From Candidatus Caccoplasma merdavium (GTDB taxonomy: Bacteria; Bacteroidota; Bacteroidia; Bacteroidales; UBA11471), in assembly GCA_018715595.1 (NCBI GenBank), contig DVLI01000024.1, positions 1-61,760 on the forward strand: a stretch of DNA of 61,760 nucleotides. The letters run 5' to 3'. Made by a program: the position numbers and the translations under genes. Shown piece after piece: positions 23,563 through 32,245 of this stretch. Numbering within the stretch: position 1 is the stretch's first letter; the number at the start of each line of letters is the position of its first letter. The notes beneath the pieces were generated by a model. It did not search any database. It was given only the letters and a program-made list of their open reading frames with translations, and was not told the origin of the DNA.

Positions 23563-25470
23563 ATGAAGAAACAAAACTCCTTCAAAACATTGTTTACGCT
23601 TGTGGCTGTGGCCTTGCTTGCCTTCTCGGCACGCCCCGCACAAGCTGCCGTTACGCTCGATGACTTGGCCGGGACCTATACGTTTGTAGCCGCCGGTGTA
23701 AGTGAAAATCCCGGTAGCTTGCCTACGGAGTTCGATGTCGTTGTCAGTCTTACCGATAATGAGAACGAGGTGAAATTCAGCAACTTCGTTGCATCGGCCA
23801 ACTCTTTCGTGGGAACATTTGATGCCGCTTCGCAGAAAATAACCGTGGCGTTCGGTCAGTTGCTGAACGACGATTTCGATGTTTTCTGCGGTGAGGCTTA
23901 TGCCGAGACCGGCTCTCTCGAATTTACGGTGAATGCCGATGGCAGCCTCTCGACCGATGCCACATTCGGTATCAGTTCGTTCTGGGGAAGCCCGGTACTC
24001 TACACGGGTGCCACACTTACCAAGACCGTACAGGTAGATGTACCCCTGTCCGACGTGCTGGGTACCTACTCTCTGGTAGCTACCGAGGGAAATTATTTCG
24101 ACATGTCGTCGTTCTTCCCCATGCCCACCGACAACCCCAAAACGACAGCCCGTTACACCGACTTCGACTTCACCATCGCAGCCGATGCCGCCAACGGTGA
24201 AAATGCCCTCACCATCACCGGCATGTGGGGTATCGATGCCGCTTTCAAGGCCACCTACAACCAGGCCGACCGCCGCATCGTTATCTCCGCTCAGACGGTA
24301 GGAAACTGGGACATCACCAGCGAGGTTTACATGTCGGTAAAATCGGCCACCGAGATTCTCTTCGACGATGCCAGTTTCACCGTTAAAGACAATACCACCA
24401 ACGAAGCTATCAACATCGCGGCTGCCACGGCAACCAAGGAAGTGGCGTCTTCGGCTATTGACCAGTTGGCAGGAACCTATACGTTTGTAGCCGCCGGTGT
24501 AAGTGAAAATCCCAATAGCTTGCCTACGGAGTTCGATGTCGTTGTCAGTCTTACCGATAATGAGAACGAGGTGAAATTCAGTAACTTTGTCGCATCGGCC
24601 AACTCTTTCGTGGGAACATACGATGCCGCTTCGCAGAAAATAACCGTAGCATTCGGTCAATATCTGAACGACAACTTCGACATGCTGGGCGGTGAAGGTT
24701 ACACCGAACAAGGCTCTTTCGCCTTCACGGTGAACGCCGACGGAAGCCTCTCGACCGATGCCGTATTCGGCATTGCTTCGTTCTTCGGCGATGCAATACT
24801 TTTTAGTGGAGCCACTCTTACCAAGACCGTACAGGTAGATGTACCCCTGTCCGACGTGCTGGGTACCTACTCTCTGGTAGCCACCGAAGGTTACTATTAC
24901 TCTTGGTCTATGGGTTGGCCTCTGCCTACCGAAGATCCCAAGACGACAGCCCGTTACACCGACTTCGACTTCACCATTGCAGCCGATGCCGCCAACGGTG
25001 AAAATGCCCTCACCATCACCGGCATGTGGGGTATAGCCGATGCCGCTTTCAAGGCCACCTACAACCAGGCCGACCGCCGCATCGTTATCTCCGCTCAGAC
25101 GGTAGGAACCTGGGAACTCACCAGCGAGGTTTACATGTCGGTAAAATCGGCCACCGAGATTCTCTTCGACGATGCCAGCTTTACCGTTAAGGACAACGTT
25201 GCCAACGAGTCGATCAACATCACGGCTGCCACCGCAACCAAGAAAGATGCCGGTAGCGCAGTAATCAACGAAAGTGCCGACAACACCTCGGCTCTCATCT
25301 ACGCTCAGAACGGCGTACTCTATGTAAAGGCTGCTCAAACGGTAAAAGTAGAAGTTTACAGCCTCAGTGGCGCACTCATGAGCCAAGGAACCTCCGACAC
25401 CGCCATCACGCTGCCCCGCGGCATGTATCTTGTAAAAGCCGGTAACCAGGTACAACGTGTTATCCTCTAA
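23563..25470 (+). CDS. type IX-secreted protein with two near-identical 267-residue repeats
   Basis: 635 residues. A signal peptide ends near AQAA. Two long repeats follow (about 30-296 and 297-565), offset by 801 bases and nearly identical in DNA over long blocks. Each repeat has two related beta-rich halves, starting LAGTYTFVAAG and LSDVLGTYSLVATEG, which resemble lipocalin-like barrel starts. The last 70 residues are a type IX sorting domain with VEVYSLSGALM and LPRGMYLVKAGNQVQRVIL. It is therefore exported across the outer membrane and surface-bound or released. Function unknown; it may bind a small ligand. Confidence 0.85.
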   Translation: MKKQNSFKTLFTLVAVALLAFSARPAQAAVTLDDLAGTYTFVAAGVSENPGSLPTEFDVVVSLTDNENEVKFSNFVASANSFVGTFDAASQKITVAFGQLLNDDFDVFCGEAYAETGSLEFTVNADGSLSTDATFGISSFWGSPVLYTGATLTKTVQVDVPLSDVLGTYSLVATEGNYFDMSSFFPMPTDNPKTTARYTDFDFTIAADAANGENALTITGMWGIDAAFKATYNQADRRIVISAQTVGNWDITSEVYMSVKSATEILFDDASFTVKDNTTNEAINIAAATATKEVASSAIDQLAGTYTFVAAGVSENPNSLPTEFDVVVSLTDNENEVKFSNFVASANSFVGTYDAASQKITVAFGQYLNDNFDMLGGEGYTEQGSFAFTVNADGSLSTDAVFGIASFFGDAILFSGATLTKTVQVDVPLSDVLGTYSLVATEGYYYSWSMGWPLPTEDPKTTARYTDFDFTIAADAANGENALTITGMWGIADAAFKATYNQADRRIVISAQTVGTWELTSEVYMSVKSATEILFDDASFTVKDNVANESINITAATATKKDAGSAVINESADNTSALIYAQNGVLYVKAAQTVKVEVYSLSGALMSQGTSDTAITLPRGMYLVKAGNQVQRVIL

Positions 25471-25511
25471 TCGGGACGTTCACACGATTCCTTTATAGGA
25501 ACGAAATATCT

Positions 25512-25545
25512 CCGCCGCCGCAGGATTCTGCGGCGGCGGTTTTTA
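25512..25545 (+). terminator. terminator of the type IX-secreted protein gene
   Basis: CCGCCGCCGCAG pairs with CTGCGGCGGCGG around GATT and is followed by TTTTTATA. Confidence 0.9.
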
Positions 25546-25683
25546 TAACCGGCCTGTCCGATAATGCCATCACGAAAAACGATAGCGCACAAAACATGAC
25601 ACCATAAATCGAAGGAGCAGAATATTGCAAAGAGTGATATAATGAAAAGAATCTTGCCGCAAAGGTTTGGAGCAGTAAAAACA

Positions 25684-25717
25684 AGAGAGCCACGCAGAAT
25701 ATTCTGCGTGGCTCTCT
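25684..25717 (-). terminator. perfect palindromic terminator of tRNA-Leu
   Basis: A 34-base perfect palindrome (17 + 17, AGAGAGCCACGCAGAAT and its complement) begins one base after the tRNA 3' end. On the minus strand it is followed by TGTTTTTAC. Confidence 0.85.
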
Positions 25718-25718
25718 G

Positions 25719-25802
25719 TACTCGAAGCGGGACTCGAACCCGCACAGCCGCAATGGCCAAAGGATTTTAAGTCCTTCGTGTCTACCATTCCACCATTCGA
25801 GC
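25719..25802 (-). tRNA. tRNA-Leu (anticodon UAA)
   Basis: 84 bases folding as a class II tRNA. The acceptor stem is GCTCGAA/TTCGAGT with discriminator A. The D arm is GGTGGAATGGTAGACAC. The anticodon arm AAGGA-CTTAAAA-TCCTT gives UAA. The long variable arm is TGGCCATTGCGGCTG and the T arm GCGGG-TTCGAGT-CCCGC. CCA is not encoded. The UAA anticodon reads TTA and TTG codons. Confidence 0.93.
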
Positions 25803-25901
25803 TTCCTTGCGGAAATCGGTTTGTGTTCCGGCCCGGAAATCCTGGGGTCGCAGCAGCCGGCTTTTGTCGTGCCCATTGCGGCCTTGGGGGCTTTCCGTCG
25901 G

Positions 25902-25909
25902 CAAAGATA
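25902..25909 (-). promoter_or_regulatory. promoter -7 box for tRNA-Leu
   Basis: TATCTTTG on the minus strand, an exact TAnnTTTG match about 100 bases before the tRNA. Nothing else recognisable lies between them. The plus-strand segment 25910-26254 also contains no supported gene. Confidence 0.55.
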
Positions 25910-26254
25910 GTGCTTATTCGTGAAAAAACAATATGGCTCTTTTGAGATTTTTTGCGTTGCGCGGCTTTGAATACGATGGTGCCCTCCGGCTTTGCCGGTG
26001 AGGAGGTGTGTTTGTGTGGCCCGACCGCCCCTTTGTCTTGGGTGTAGGACTCAAACACGGAATGTCTTTTGACGTTTTTTGATATTGGTTTGAGGGACCG
26101 TTTCTATCCCGAAAGTTGGCGTTTGCCGGTCGTCTTTATTGATATTCAGCTCTCTGGCGGAGGCGTCCAAGGCTGATGGAGAACGGCTCTTCTTGTTTGT
26201 TGAGGCTCATTCCCCGTTTGTTTGGTCGGGCTGATAATTTTTTCGTGCTAAAAA

Positions 26255-26296
26255 TTTGAAACTATTAAGTGTGCGATTTAATTTTGTAATTAAATC
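26255..26296 (+). promoter_or_regulatory. TetR-gene promoter with overlapping operator palindrome
   Basis: TTTG (26255-26258), 20 bases, then TAATTTTG (26279-26286) form a consensus promoter. A perfect inverted repeat, GATTTAATT-TTGT-AATTAAATC (26275-26296), covers the -7 box. This is the classic layout for self-repression by a TetR dimer and would control the whole efflux operon that follows. Confidence 0.7.
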
Positions 26297-26320
26297 GATT
26301 GATTAATTTATTGTCAGATA

Positions 26321-26956
26321 ATGAAAAACGAAGAAACAAATACCGGGCAGGCCATACTCAAAGCCGCTGAGGAGCTTTTTCTCGAACAAGGATTTGAGCA
26401 GACTACGACCAAGCAGATTGCGCAACGTGCCGGGTGCAACCAGGCTCTGCTGCATTATTATTACCGCACCAAGGACAACCTTTTCGTGCAAATCTTCGAA
26501 GAGAAGGTAAAGTTTATTGCGACCCATTTTCTCGACATCAATTTGACGGCACAAACGCTCGAAGAGAGAATCTCCCAGATGGTTGAGGTGCATTTCGAGC
26601 TCTTTCGCAAAAATCCCCGTTTGGTCCCGTTCCTGCTGAAAGAGGTGCTCTCCGACCCGGTGCGCGTCGCTCCGATACTCGACAAGATAAAGCAATATAT
26701 GGTGAAGATTTTCGGTATAATCGACGAGGCGTTGCATGAGGAGATCGAGAAGGGCGCCGCGCGGCCTGTCTCGACGTTGAATGTGATTTTGACGCTGGTC
26801 TCACTCGACATGGCTCCTTTTATTATTGCCCCGGTGTTGCAGCGTGTGCTCGACCTCACCGACGAACAACTCGACGAACAGCTCGACAAGCGAAAACCGG
26901 AGGTGGTAGAAATCTTGTTGCGTCAGATTCGGAAATCACCTTTTGAGCCTGTGTGA
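26321..26956 (+). CDS. TetR/AcrR-family repressor of the efflux operon
   Basis: 211 residues. The N-terminal helix-turn-helix domain (about 9-60) has ILKAAEELFLEQGFEQTTTKQIAQRAGCNQALLHYYYRTKDNL split over three helices. The C-terminal part is helical and binds the inducer; it has no obvious family-specific motif. It is the first gene of an eight-gene plus-strand run encoding a complete ABC efflux system, so it most likely represses that operon and responds to a pump substrate. The palindrome over its promoter supports autoregulation. Confidence 0.9.
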   Translation: MKNEETNTGQAILKAAEELFLEQGFEQTTTKQIAQRAGCNQALLHYYYRTKDNLFVQIFEEKVKFIATHFLDINLTAQTLEERISQMVEVHFELFRKNPRLVPFLLKEVLSDPVRVAPILDKIKQYMVKIFGIIDEALHEEIEKGAARPVSTLNVILTLVSLDMAPFIIAPVLQRVLDLTDEQLDEQLDKRKPEVVEILLRQIRKSPFEPV

Positions 26957-27025
26957 GAGGTGCCGTTGCCTTGCCCTCAAAAATCGAATGAAAAACAACC
27001 TAATAAACCTATCATAACCTATCAT

Positions 27026-28300
27026 ATGGACACGAAAAAAATTCTTGTCGTCTTTGTCTCGTTCTGTTTGGGATTGCCGTGCGCGGGACAAATCACGATA
27101 GAAGAGTGCTATCGAAAGGCCCAGGCCAATTATCCCCTTATCAAGCAGTATGACCTTATAGAGAAAAGCCGTGAGTATAACCTCGCGAATGCCTCCAAGG
27201 GATATGTGCCGCAGGTTTCGTTTTCGGCCAAAGCCTCGTATCAATCCGACGTCACCCGGTTGCCGTTTGACTTTTCGAGTTTGGGTATTTCGGGGGTCGA
27301 CATACCCACGTTGAGCCGCGACCAGTATGGGGCGACTATCGATGTGACCCAAACGGTGTGGGACGGTGGAACCATACGTTCGCGCAAAGAAGAGATACGC
27401 ACGTCGGCCGAAGTTGAAAAGAAAAACACCGACGTGGCGCTGTATCAAATACGCGCACGGGTCAATCAGCTTTTCTTTGGCATATTGCTTTCCGATGCCC
27501 AGATACGCCAAAACACGTTGTACCAGGAGGAGCTCGAACGCAATCTCCGACAGGTGGAGTCGTATGTCGCCAATGGCGTCGGTAACCAGGCCGACCTCGA
27601 TGCCGTGAAAATCAGCCGCCTCAAAGCGCAGCAGAGCCGCATACAGTATGAGACGACGCGGCGGGCCTATGTCGAGATGCTGGCCCGGCTCATCGGGGAG
27701 GAGATTGCCCCCGATGCCGAGTTTGTGAAACCGATGCCTTCGCCTTCGCCGGCCGAGCGGATAAACCGGCCCGAACTGTTGCTCTATGATTCACAGATAG
27801 CCAATCTGCAAGCACAAGACAAGTCGGTTGTCTCGGGCTTGATGCCGAAACTCGGTCTCTTTTTTACCGGCGGGTACGGCAAGCCCGGACTGAATATGCT
27901 CGAAGATGAGTTTGCCGCCTATTATGTGGCCGGCCTCAAACTCTCGTGGAACCTGGGAGGTTTCTATACCCGGCGCACCAGTAAGCGGCAGTTGCGAGAG
28001 GGTATTCGCGGCGTGGAGTTGCAGCGCGAGACCTTCCTCTTCAATCTCGACATCGACCGGGCACAGAAAAACAACGAAATCACCCGTTATGTCGAGCAGT
28101 TGCGTTACGACGATGAGATAGTCGCGTTGCGCACGGCCGTAAAAGAGGCTTCGGCGGCCAAGATGGCCAACGGCACGCTCTCGGGCACCGACTTTATGCG
28201 CGACGTCAATGCCCAGCAAATGGCCGAACAGGAGAAGATTTTTCACGAAATCGAGTTGCTCCTCTCTATTTATGACCTGAAATATATTACCAACAACTAA
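27026..28300 (+). CDS. TolC-like outer-membrane efflux protein
   Basis: 424 residues. A signal peptide (cut near PCAGQ) precedes two copies of the outer-membrane efflux fold, seen as long amphipathic helices such as ITIEECYRKAQANYPLIKQYD (helix start), LRQVESYVANGVGNQADLDAVK and the second-half GLMPKLGLFFTGGYGKPG strands. It forms the exit channel for the ABC pump encoded downstream. The start at 27026 is chosen for the signal peptide; the open frame upstream is not leader-like. Thirteen bases separate it from the next gene. Confidence 0.88.
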   Translation: MDTKKILVVFVSFCLGLPCAGQITIEECYRKAQANYPLIKQYDLIEKSREYNLANASKGYVPQVSFSAKASYQSDVTRLPFDFSSLGISGVDIPTLSRDQYGATIDVTQTVWDGGTIRSRKEEIRTSAEVEKKNTDVALYQIRARVNQLFFGILLSDAQIRQNTLYQEELERNLRQVESYVANGVGNQADLDAVKISRLKAQQSRIQYETTRRAYVEMLARLIGEEIAPDAEFVKPMPSPSPAERINRPELLLYDSQIANLQAQDKSVVSGLMPKLGLFFTGGYGKPGLNMLEDEFAAYYVAGLKLSWNLGGFYTRRTSKRQLREGIRGVELQRETFLFNLDIDRAQKNNEITRYVEQLRYDDEIVALRTAVKEASAAKMANGTLSGTDFMRDVNAQQMAEQEKIFHEIELLLSIYDLKYITNN

Positions 28301-28313
28301 TAAATGCGATGTT

Positions 28314-29231
28314 ATGAATACAACAGGAATCAAGAAAATCGCCCTCCCGGCAGCCCTGTCACTATTGCTTTTCTCTTCTTGCCGCAACAACGATGGCGAA
28401 TACGACGCATCGGGGGTCTTCGAGGCGACCGAGGTGGTTGTTTCGGCGCAGGGAGCCGGTGAAATCGTCGAGCTCAACATCGAAGAGGGGCAGGAGGTGA
28501 CGGCCGGATTTCTCCTGGGGCACATCGATACGGTGCAACTCCATCTCAGAAAAGAACAGTTGCAGGCCAATCGTCTCGCGGTCGCGAGCCGCCGTTATGA
28601 TATTCCCCGCCAGGTGGCTTCGCTGCAACAGCAGATAGAGACGCAGAAGCGCGAGCAACTTCGCTTCGAAAATCTCGTGAAGTCGAACGCTGCCAACCAA
28701 AAGCAGCTCGACGACATCAATGCCCAAATTGCCTTGCTCGAAAAGCAGCTCTCGGCACAAATCGAGTCGCTCGAAAACAATAACCGCAGCGTGGCCGGAG
28801 AGTTGCTCGGACTCTCGGCGCAGATTGCGCAAATCGAAGACCAGATTGCCAAAAACCGCATTTCGAGCCCCATCACCGGGACGATTCTCACCAAGTATGC
28901 CGAGCCCGGCGAGTTGGCCACGCAGGGGCGTTCGCTCTTCAAGGTGGCCGACATCGAGCATCTTTTTTTGCGGGCCTATGTGACGGCCGGCCAGTTGACG
29001 GTGATGAAGATAGGTCAGCCTGTGCGGGTTTTTGCCGATGAAGGGGAATCGGGCCGCCGCGAGTATGCCGGTACCGTGACCTGGATTTCGGACAAGGCCG
29101 AGTTTACCCCCAAGACCATTCAGACGCGTGACGAACGTGCCAACCTGGTATATGCCGTGAAAATCGCCGTGAAAAACGACGGCTATATCAAACGCGGCAT
29201 GTATGGAGAGATAAAAATAGCAAAGAAGTAG
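28314..29231 (+). CDS. HlyD-family periplasmic adaptor lipoprotein
   Basis: 305 residues. The lipobox is LLLFSSC (Cys about 23). A biotinyl-lipoyl-like hairpin comes first (about 34-70, GAGEIVELNIEEGQEVTAG), then a coiled-coil hairpin (about 75-175, many Gln/Glu/Leu heptads), then the second lipoyl half (KNRISSPITGTILTKYAEPGE) and beta-barrel (about 200-300). It bridges the inner-membrane permeases and the TolC-like channel. Similar in order and size to the YbhG/YhiI adaptor of E. coli ABC exporters. Confidence 0.9.
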   Translation: MNTTGIKKIALPAALSLLLFSSCRNNDGEYDASGVFEATEVVVSAQGAGEIVELNIEEGQEVTAGFLLGHIDTVQLHLRKEQLQANRLAVASRRYDIPRQVASLQQQIETQKREQLRFENLVKSNAANQKQLDDINAQIALLEKQLSAQIESLENNNRSVAGELLGLSAQIAQIEDQIAKNRISSPITGTILTKYAEPGELATQGRSLFKVADIEHLFLRAYVTAGQLTVMKIGQPVRVFADEGESGRREYAGTVTWISDKAEFTPKTIQTRDERANLVYAVKIAVKNDGYIKRGMYGEIKIAKK

Positions 29232-29235
29232 GCTT

Positions 29236-29457
29236 ATGGTAAAACCGAGTATGAGCGACAAGGTCTGTCGCATTTGGCAGCTCCTGCTCGACGAGCGGCG
29301 CATGAGTGTGCAGGGAATTGCCGCGCAGACCTGTTATGAGGTCGACCATGTGTCGCTCTCCCTCGGTTGGCACATGCGAGACAAACTTGTCGTCGTGTAC
29401 CATGGCGGCGGTGTGCTCCTGGCCGAACTGGTAACGCCCACGAGAGAAAACGAATAA
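29236..29457 (+). CDS. small winged helix-turn-helix protein
   Basis: 73 residues resembling the stand-alone winged-helix family PF10771. Helices are seen at KVCRIWQLLLDERRMSVQGIAAQTC, and the wing strands at DKLVVVYHGGGVLLAEL. It lies between the adaptor gene and the first ATPase with 4 and 15 bases of spacing, so it is co-transcribed with the pump. A regulatory role on the operon is inference. ATG 29236 is taken as the start; 29251 is possible. Confidence 0.7.
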   Translation: MVKPSMSDKVCRIWQLLLDERRMSVQGIAAQTCYEVDHVSLSLGWHMRDKLVVVYHGGGVLLAELVTPTRENE

Positions 29458-29472
29458 CCCAGACGATAACCC

Positions 29473-30393
29473 ATGTATAGTGTTTCGGTGCAACATCTCA
29501 GTAAGTCCTATGGCCGGGTGCAGGCGTTGAACGATGTCTCTTTCGATGTCCTGCCCGGTGAAATCTACGGCATCATAGGCCCCGACGGAGCGGGGAAGAC
29601 CTCGCTTTTCCGCATTCTCACCACGCTGCTTCTGCCCGATGCCGGGACGGCTACCGTTACCGGTCTCGACGTGGTGAAAGATTACCGGCAGATACGCAAC
29701 CGCATCGGTTACATGCCGGGGCGTTTCTCGCTCTATCAAGACTTGTCGGTCGAAGAGAACCTCTCCTTTTTTGCCACCGTGTTCAACACGACCATCCAGG
29801 AGAACTACCATCTCGTTGCCGACATTTACCGGCAAATCGAACCGTTCAAGCATCGCAAGGCAGGAAACCTTTCGGGCGGCATGAAACAGAAACTGGCTCT
29901 GAGCTGTGCCCTCATACACAAGCCCACGGTGCTTTTTCTCGACGAGCCTACTACGGGAGTCGACCCTGTATCCCGCAAAGAGTTCTGGGAGATGCTCATG
30001 AAGCTCAAAAAACAGGGGCTGACCATTCTGGTGTCGACGCCTTACATGGACGAGGCATCGCTTTGCGACCGTATCGCCCTCATTCAAAACGGACGTTTTC
30101 TCCAAATCGACACCCCGGCCCATATCGTGGCGCGTTATCCCAAGGCGCTCTTTGCCGTGCAGTCGGCCCGCATGCACCAGTTGCTGGACGATTTGCGCAC
30201 CTACCCCGGCATCGACTCGGCATTCTCTTTCGGGGCCACCTGTCATGCTTCCTTCGACGACCGTTCGGCCGTAGAAGGTCTCTCGGCCCATCTGGTATCG
30301 AAAGGACACACCGCGGTCGAAATTGCCGAGATAAAACCTTCGGTCGAAGATTGTTTCATGTTGTTGTCAAAAGTCGCGAAAGATGGAAAATAA
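29473..30393 (+). CDS. ABC transporter ATP-binding protein, drug-exporter type
   Basis: 306 residues. Walker A is GPDGAGKTS (about 37-45, Asp and Ser replacing the usual Asn and Thr, a known variant). The signature is LSGGMKQKLAL, Walker B is VLFLDEPTTGVDP and the H-loop region reads ILVSTPYMDEA, where the usual His is Thr/Pro-flanked and not obvious. The C-terminal tail (about 220-306) is a regulatory extension. Its stop overlaps the second ATPase start by 11 bases. It probably pairs with that ATPase to power the two permeases. Confidence 0.9.
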   Translation: MYSVSVQHLSKSYGRVQALNDVSFDVLPGEIYGIIGPDGAGKTSLFRILTTLLLPDAGTATVTGLDVVKDYRQIRNRIGYMPGRFSLYQDLSVEENLSFFATVFNTTIQENYHLVADIYRQIEPFKHRKAGNLSGGMKQKLALSCALIHKPTVLFLDEPTTGVDPVSRKEFWEMLMKLKKQGLTILVSTPYMDEASLCDRIALIQNGRFLQIDTPAHIVARYPKALFAVQSARMHQLLDDLRTYPGIDSAFSFGATCHASFDDRSAVEGLSAHLVSKGHTAVEIAEIKPSVEDCFMLLSKVAKDGK

Positions 30394-31129
30394 TATTGTT
30401 ATACGCACCGACGAGCTCACCAAGATGTTTGGCGATTTCACGGCCGTCGACCACATCACGTTCGATGTGAAGCGGGGCGAGATATTCGGCTTTCTCGGGG
30501 CCAACGGCGCCGGTAAGACGACGGCCATGCGCATGTTGTGCGGCCTGAGCCGCCCCACGTCGGGCTCGGGCAGCGTGGCCGGCTTCGACATTGCCCGGCA
30601 ATCCGAAGAGGTGAAGAAGAACATCGGATACATGAGCCAGAAATTCTCGCTCTATGAAGACCTCAAAGTGTGGGAAAATCTGCGCCTTTTTGGCGGTATT
30701 TACGGCATGAGTACCCGGAAAATCGCGTCCGAGACCGATCGCATCTTGCACGAATTGGGTTTCGAGAGCGAGCGCGATGTGCTGGTGAAGTCGTTGCCGT
30801 TGGGGTGGAAACAGAAACTCTCGTTTTCGGTATCGATTTTCCACGAGCCGAAAGTTGTTTTTCTCGACGAGCCTACCGGCGGAGTCGACCCGGTTACCCG
30901 GCGGCAGTTTTGGGAACTCATCTATCAGGCGGCCGAGCGGGGCATTACGGTATTTGTCACCACCCACTATATGGACGAGGCCGAGTATTGCGACCGGGTG
31001 TCGATTATGGTCGACGGAAAAATAAAGGCGCTCGACTCGCCGGCCAATCTGCGGCATCAGTTCGGCGCGGAATCGATGGACGAGGTGTTCCGCCGCCTCG
31101 CCAGGGAAGCAACACGGAAAGGAGATTGA
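30383..31129 (+). CDS. ABC transporter ATP-binding protein, drug-exporter type
   Basis: 248 residues. Walker A is GANGAGKTTA, Walker B is VVFLDEPTGGVDP and the H-loop is FVTTHYMDEAEYCD. The signature is LPLGWKQKL instead of LSGGQ, as is usual for the second ATPase in YbhF/RbbA-type exporters. The first ATPase has a normal signature but an unusual H-loop, so the pair may form a heterodimer with one full site. It starts inside the end of the first ATPase gene and ends one base before the first permease. Confidence 0.9.
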   Translation: MENNIVIRTDELTKMFGDFTAVDHITFDVKRGEIFGFLGANGAGKTTAMRMLCGLSRPTSGSGSVAGFDIARQSEEVKKNIGYMSQKFSLYEDLKVWENLRLFGGIYGMSTRKIASETDRILHELGFESERDVLVKSLPLGWKQKLSFSVSIFHEPKVVFLDEPTGGVDPVTRRQFWELIYQAAERGITVFVTTHYMDEAEYCDRVSIMVDGKIKALDSPANLRHQFGAESMDEVFRRLAREATRKGD

Positions 31130-31130
31130 C

Positions 31131-32237
31131 ATGAAACAGTTCATATCGTTTGTAAGGAAAGAATTCTATCACATCTTCCGCGACAAGCGCACGATGCTGA
31201 TATTGCTCGGGTTGCCGGTCGTGCAGATTCTGCTGTTCGGTTTTGCCCTCACCAACGAGGTCAAAGATGTGCAGGTGGCCGTTTATGACCCGTCGAAAGA
31301 TGTGGTGACTCGCCAGATTGTCGAGAAGTTTCGCACCAGTCCCTATTTTGTGCTCGACGACGAACTTGCCGAAGTCGATGACATCAATGAGGTCTTCAAG
31401 TATGGTCGCATCAGTCTGGTTATCGTGTTCAATGAAAATTTTGCCGAGAATCTCCTGCACACCGGCGAAGCCTCGGTGCAGCTTGTCACCGATGGTACCG
31501 AGCCCAACCAGGCGTCGATGATTACGGCCTATGCTTCGAACATATTGGCCCTTTATCAGCAGTCGCTTGCCGAGCAGGGCAGCCTCCCGTTCCGCATCAT
31601 GCCCGAGATAAAGATGCTCTTCAACCCCCAGTCCGAGAGTGCCTACAACTTTGTACCCGGGGTGATGGGGATGATACTCATGCTCATTTGTGCCATGATG
31701 ACCTCCATCGCCATCGTGCGCGAGAAGGAGACGGGCACCATGGAGGTGCTGCTGGCTTCTCCCATGAAGCCTGTCTACATAATCCTGGCCAAGTCGGTAC
31801 CCTATTTCGTATTGTCGATTCTCGATTTGCTGATGATACTTTTGCTCTCGGTTTATGTGTTGCATGTGCCCGTGGCCGGAAACCTCTTCTTGCTCATGTT
31901 TATTTCGTTGGTGTTCATCTTTTTGGCTCTGTCTTTGGGTCTGCTCATCTCTACGATGGTCGACACGCAGATGGCTGCCATTCTTGCCTCGGGCATGGGG
32001 CTGCTGATGCCTACGATGATACTCTCGGGCATGGTGTTCCCCATCGAGAGCATGCCCGCTGTGTTGCAATGGATTTCGGCCGCCGTACCGGCGCGCTGGT
32101 ATATCGAGGCCATAAAGAAAATCATGATACAGGGCGTCGGCATGGAGTTTGTGCTCCGTGAGTTGGGCGTGTTGCTGCTCATGACCGGATTCCTGTTGGC
32201 GTTGAGTCTCAAAAAGTTTAAAACCCGATTAAGTTAA
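31131..32237 (+). CDS. ABC-2 type permease of the efflux system
   Basis: 368 residues. One N-terminal membrane helix (about 20-38), a large periplasmic domain (about 40-170), then five C-terminal helices with IVREKETGTMEVLLASP, the conserved cytoplasmic coupling motif of ABC-2 permeases. It resembles E. coli YhhJ/YbhS. Two bases separate it from the second ATPase, and nine bases from the next permease. It should form a heterodimer with that permease. Confidence 0.9.
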   Translation: MKQFISFVRKEFYHIFRDKRTMLILLGLPVVQILLFGFALTNEVKDVQVAVYDPSKDVVTRQIVEKFRTSPYFVLDDELAEVDDINEVFKYGRISLVIVFNENFAENLLHTGEASVQLVTDGTEPNQASMITAYASNILALYQQSLAEQGSLPFRIMPEIKMLFNPQSESAYNFVPGVMGMILMLICAMMTSIAIVREKETGTMEVLLASPMKPVYIILAKSVPYFVLSILDLLMILLLSVYVLHVPVAGNLFLLMFISLVFIFLALSLGLLISTMVDTQMAAILASGMGLLMPTMILSGMVFPIESMPAVLQWISAAVPARWYIEAIKKIMIQGVGMEFVLRELGVLLLMTGFLLALSLKKFKTRLS

Positions 32238-32245
32238 AGACAGCC

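Noticed and set aside
23527..25455. Minus-strand frame of 642 codons with internal repeats opposite the type IX-secreted protein
   Set aside because: Its repeats simply mirror the repeats of the sense gene. No start context or family.
25570..26058. Minus-strand frame of 162 codons through the tRNA region
   Set aside because: It runs through tRNA-Leu and its terminator; protein has no features.
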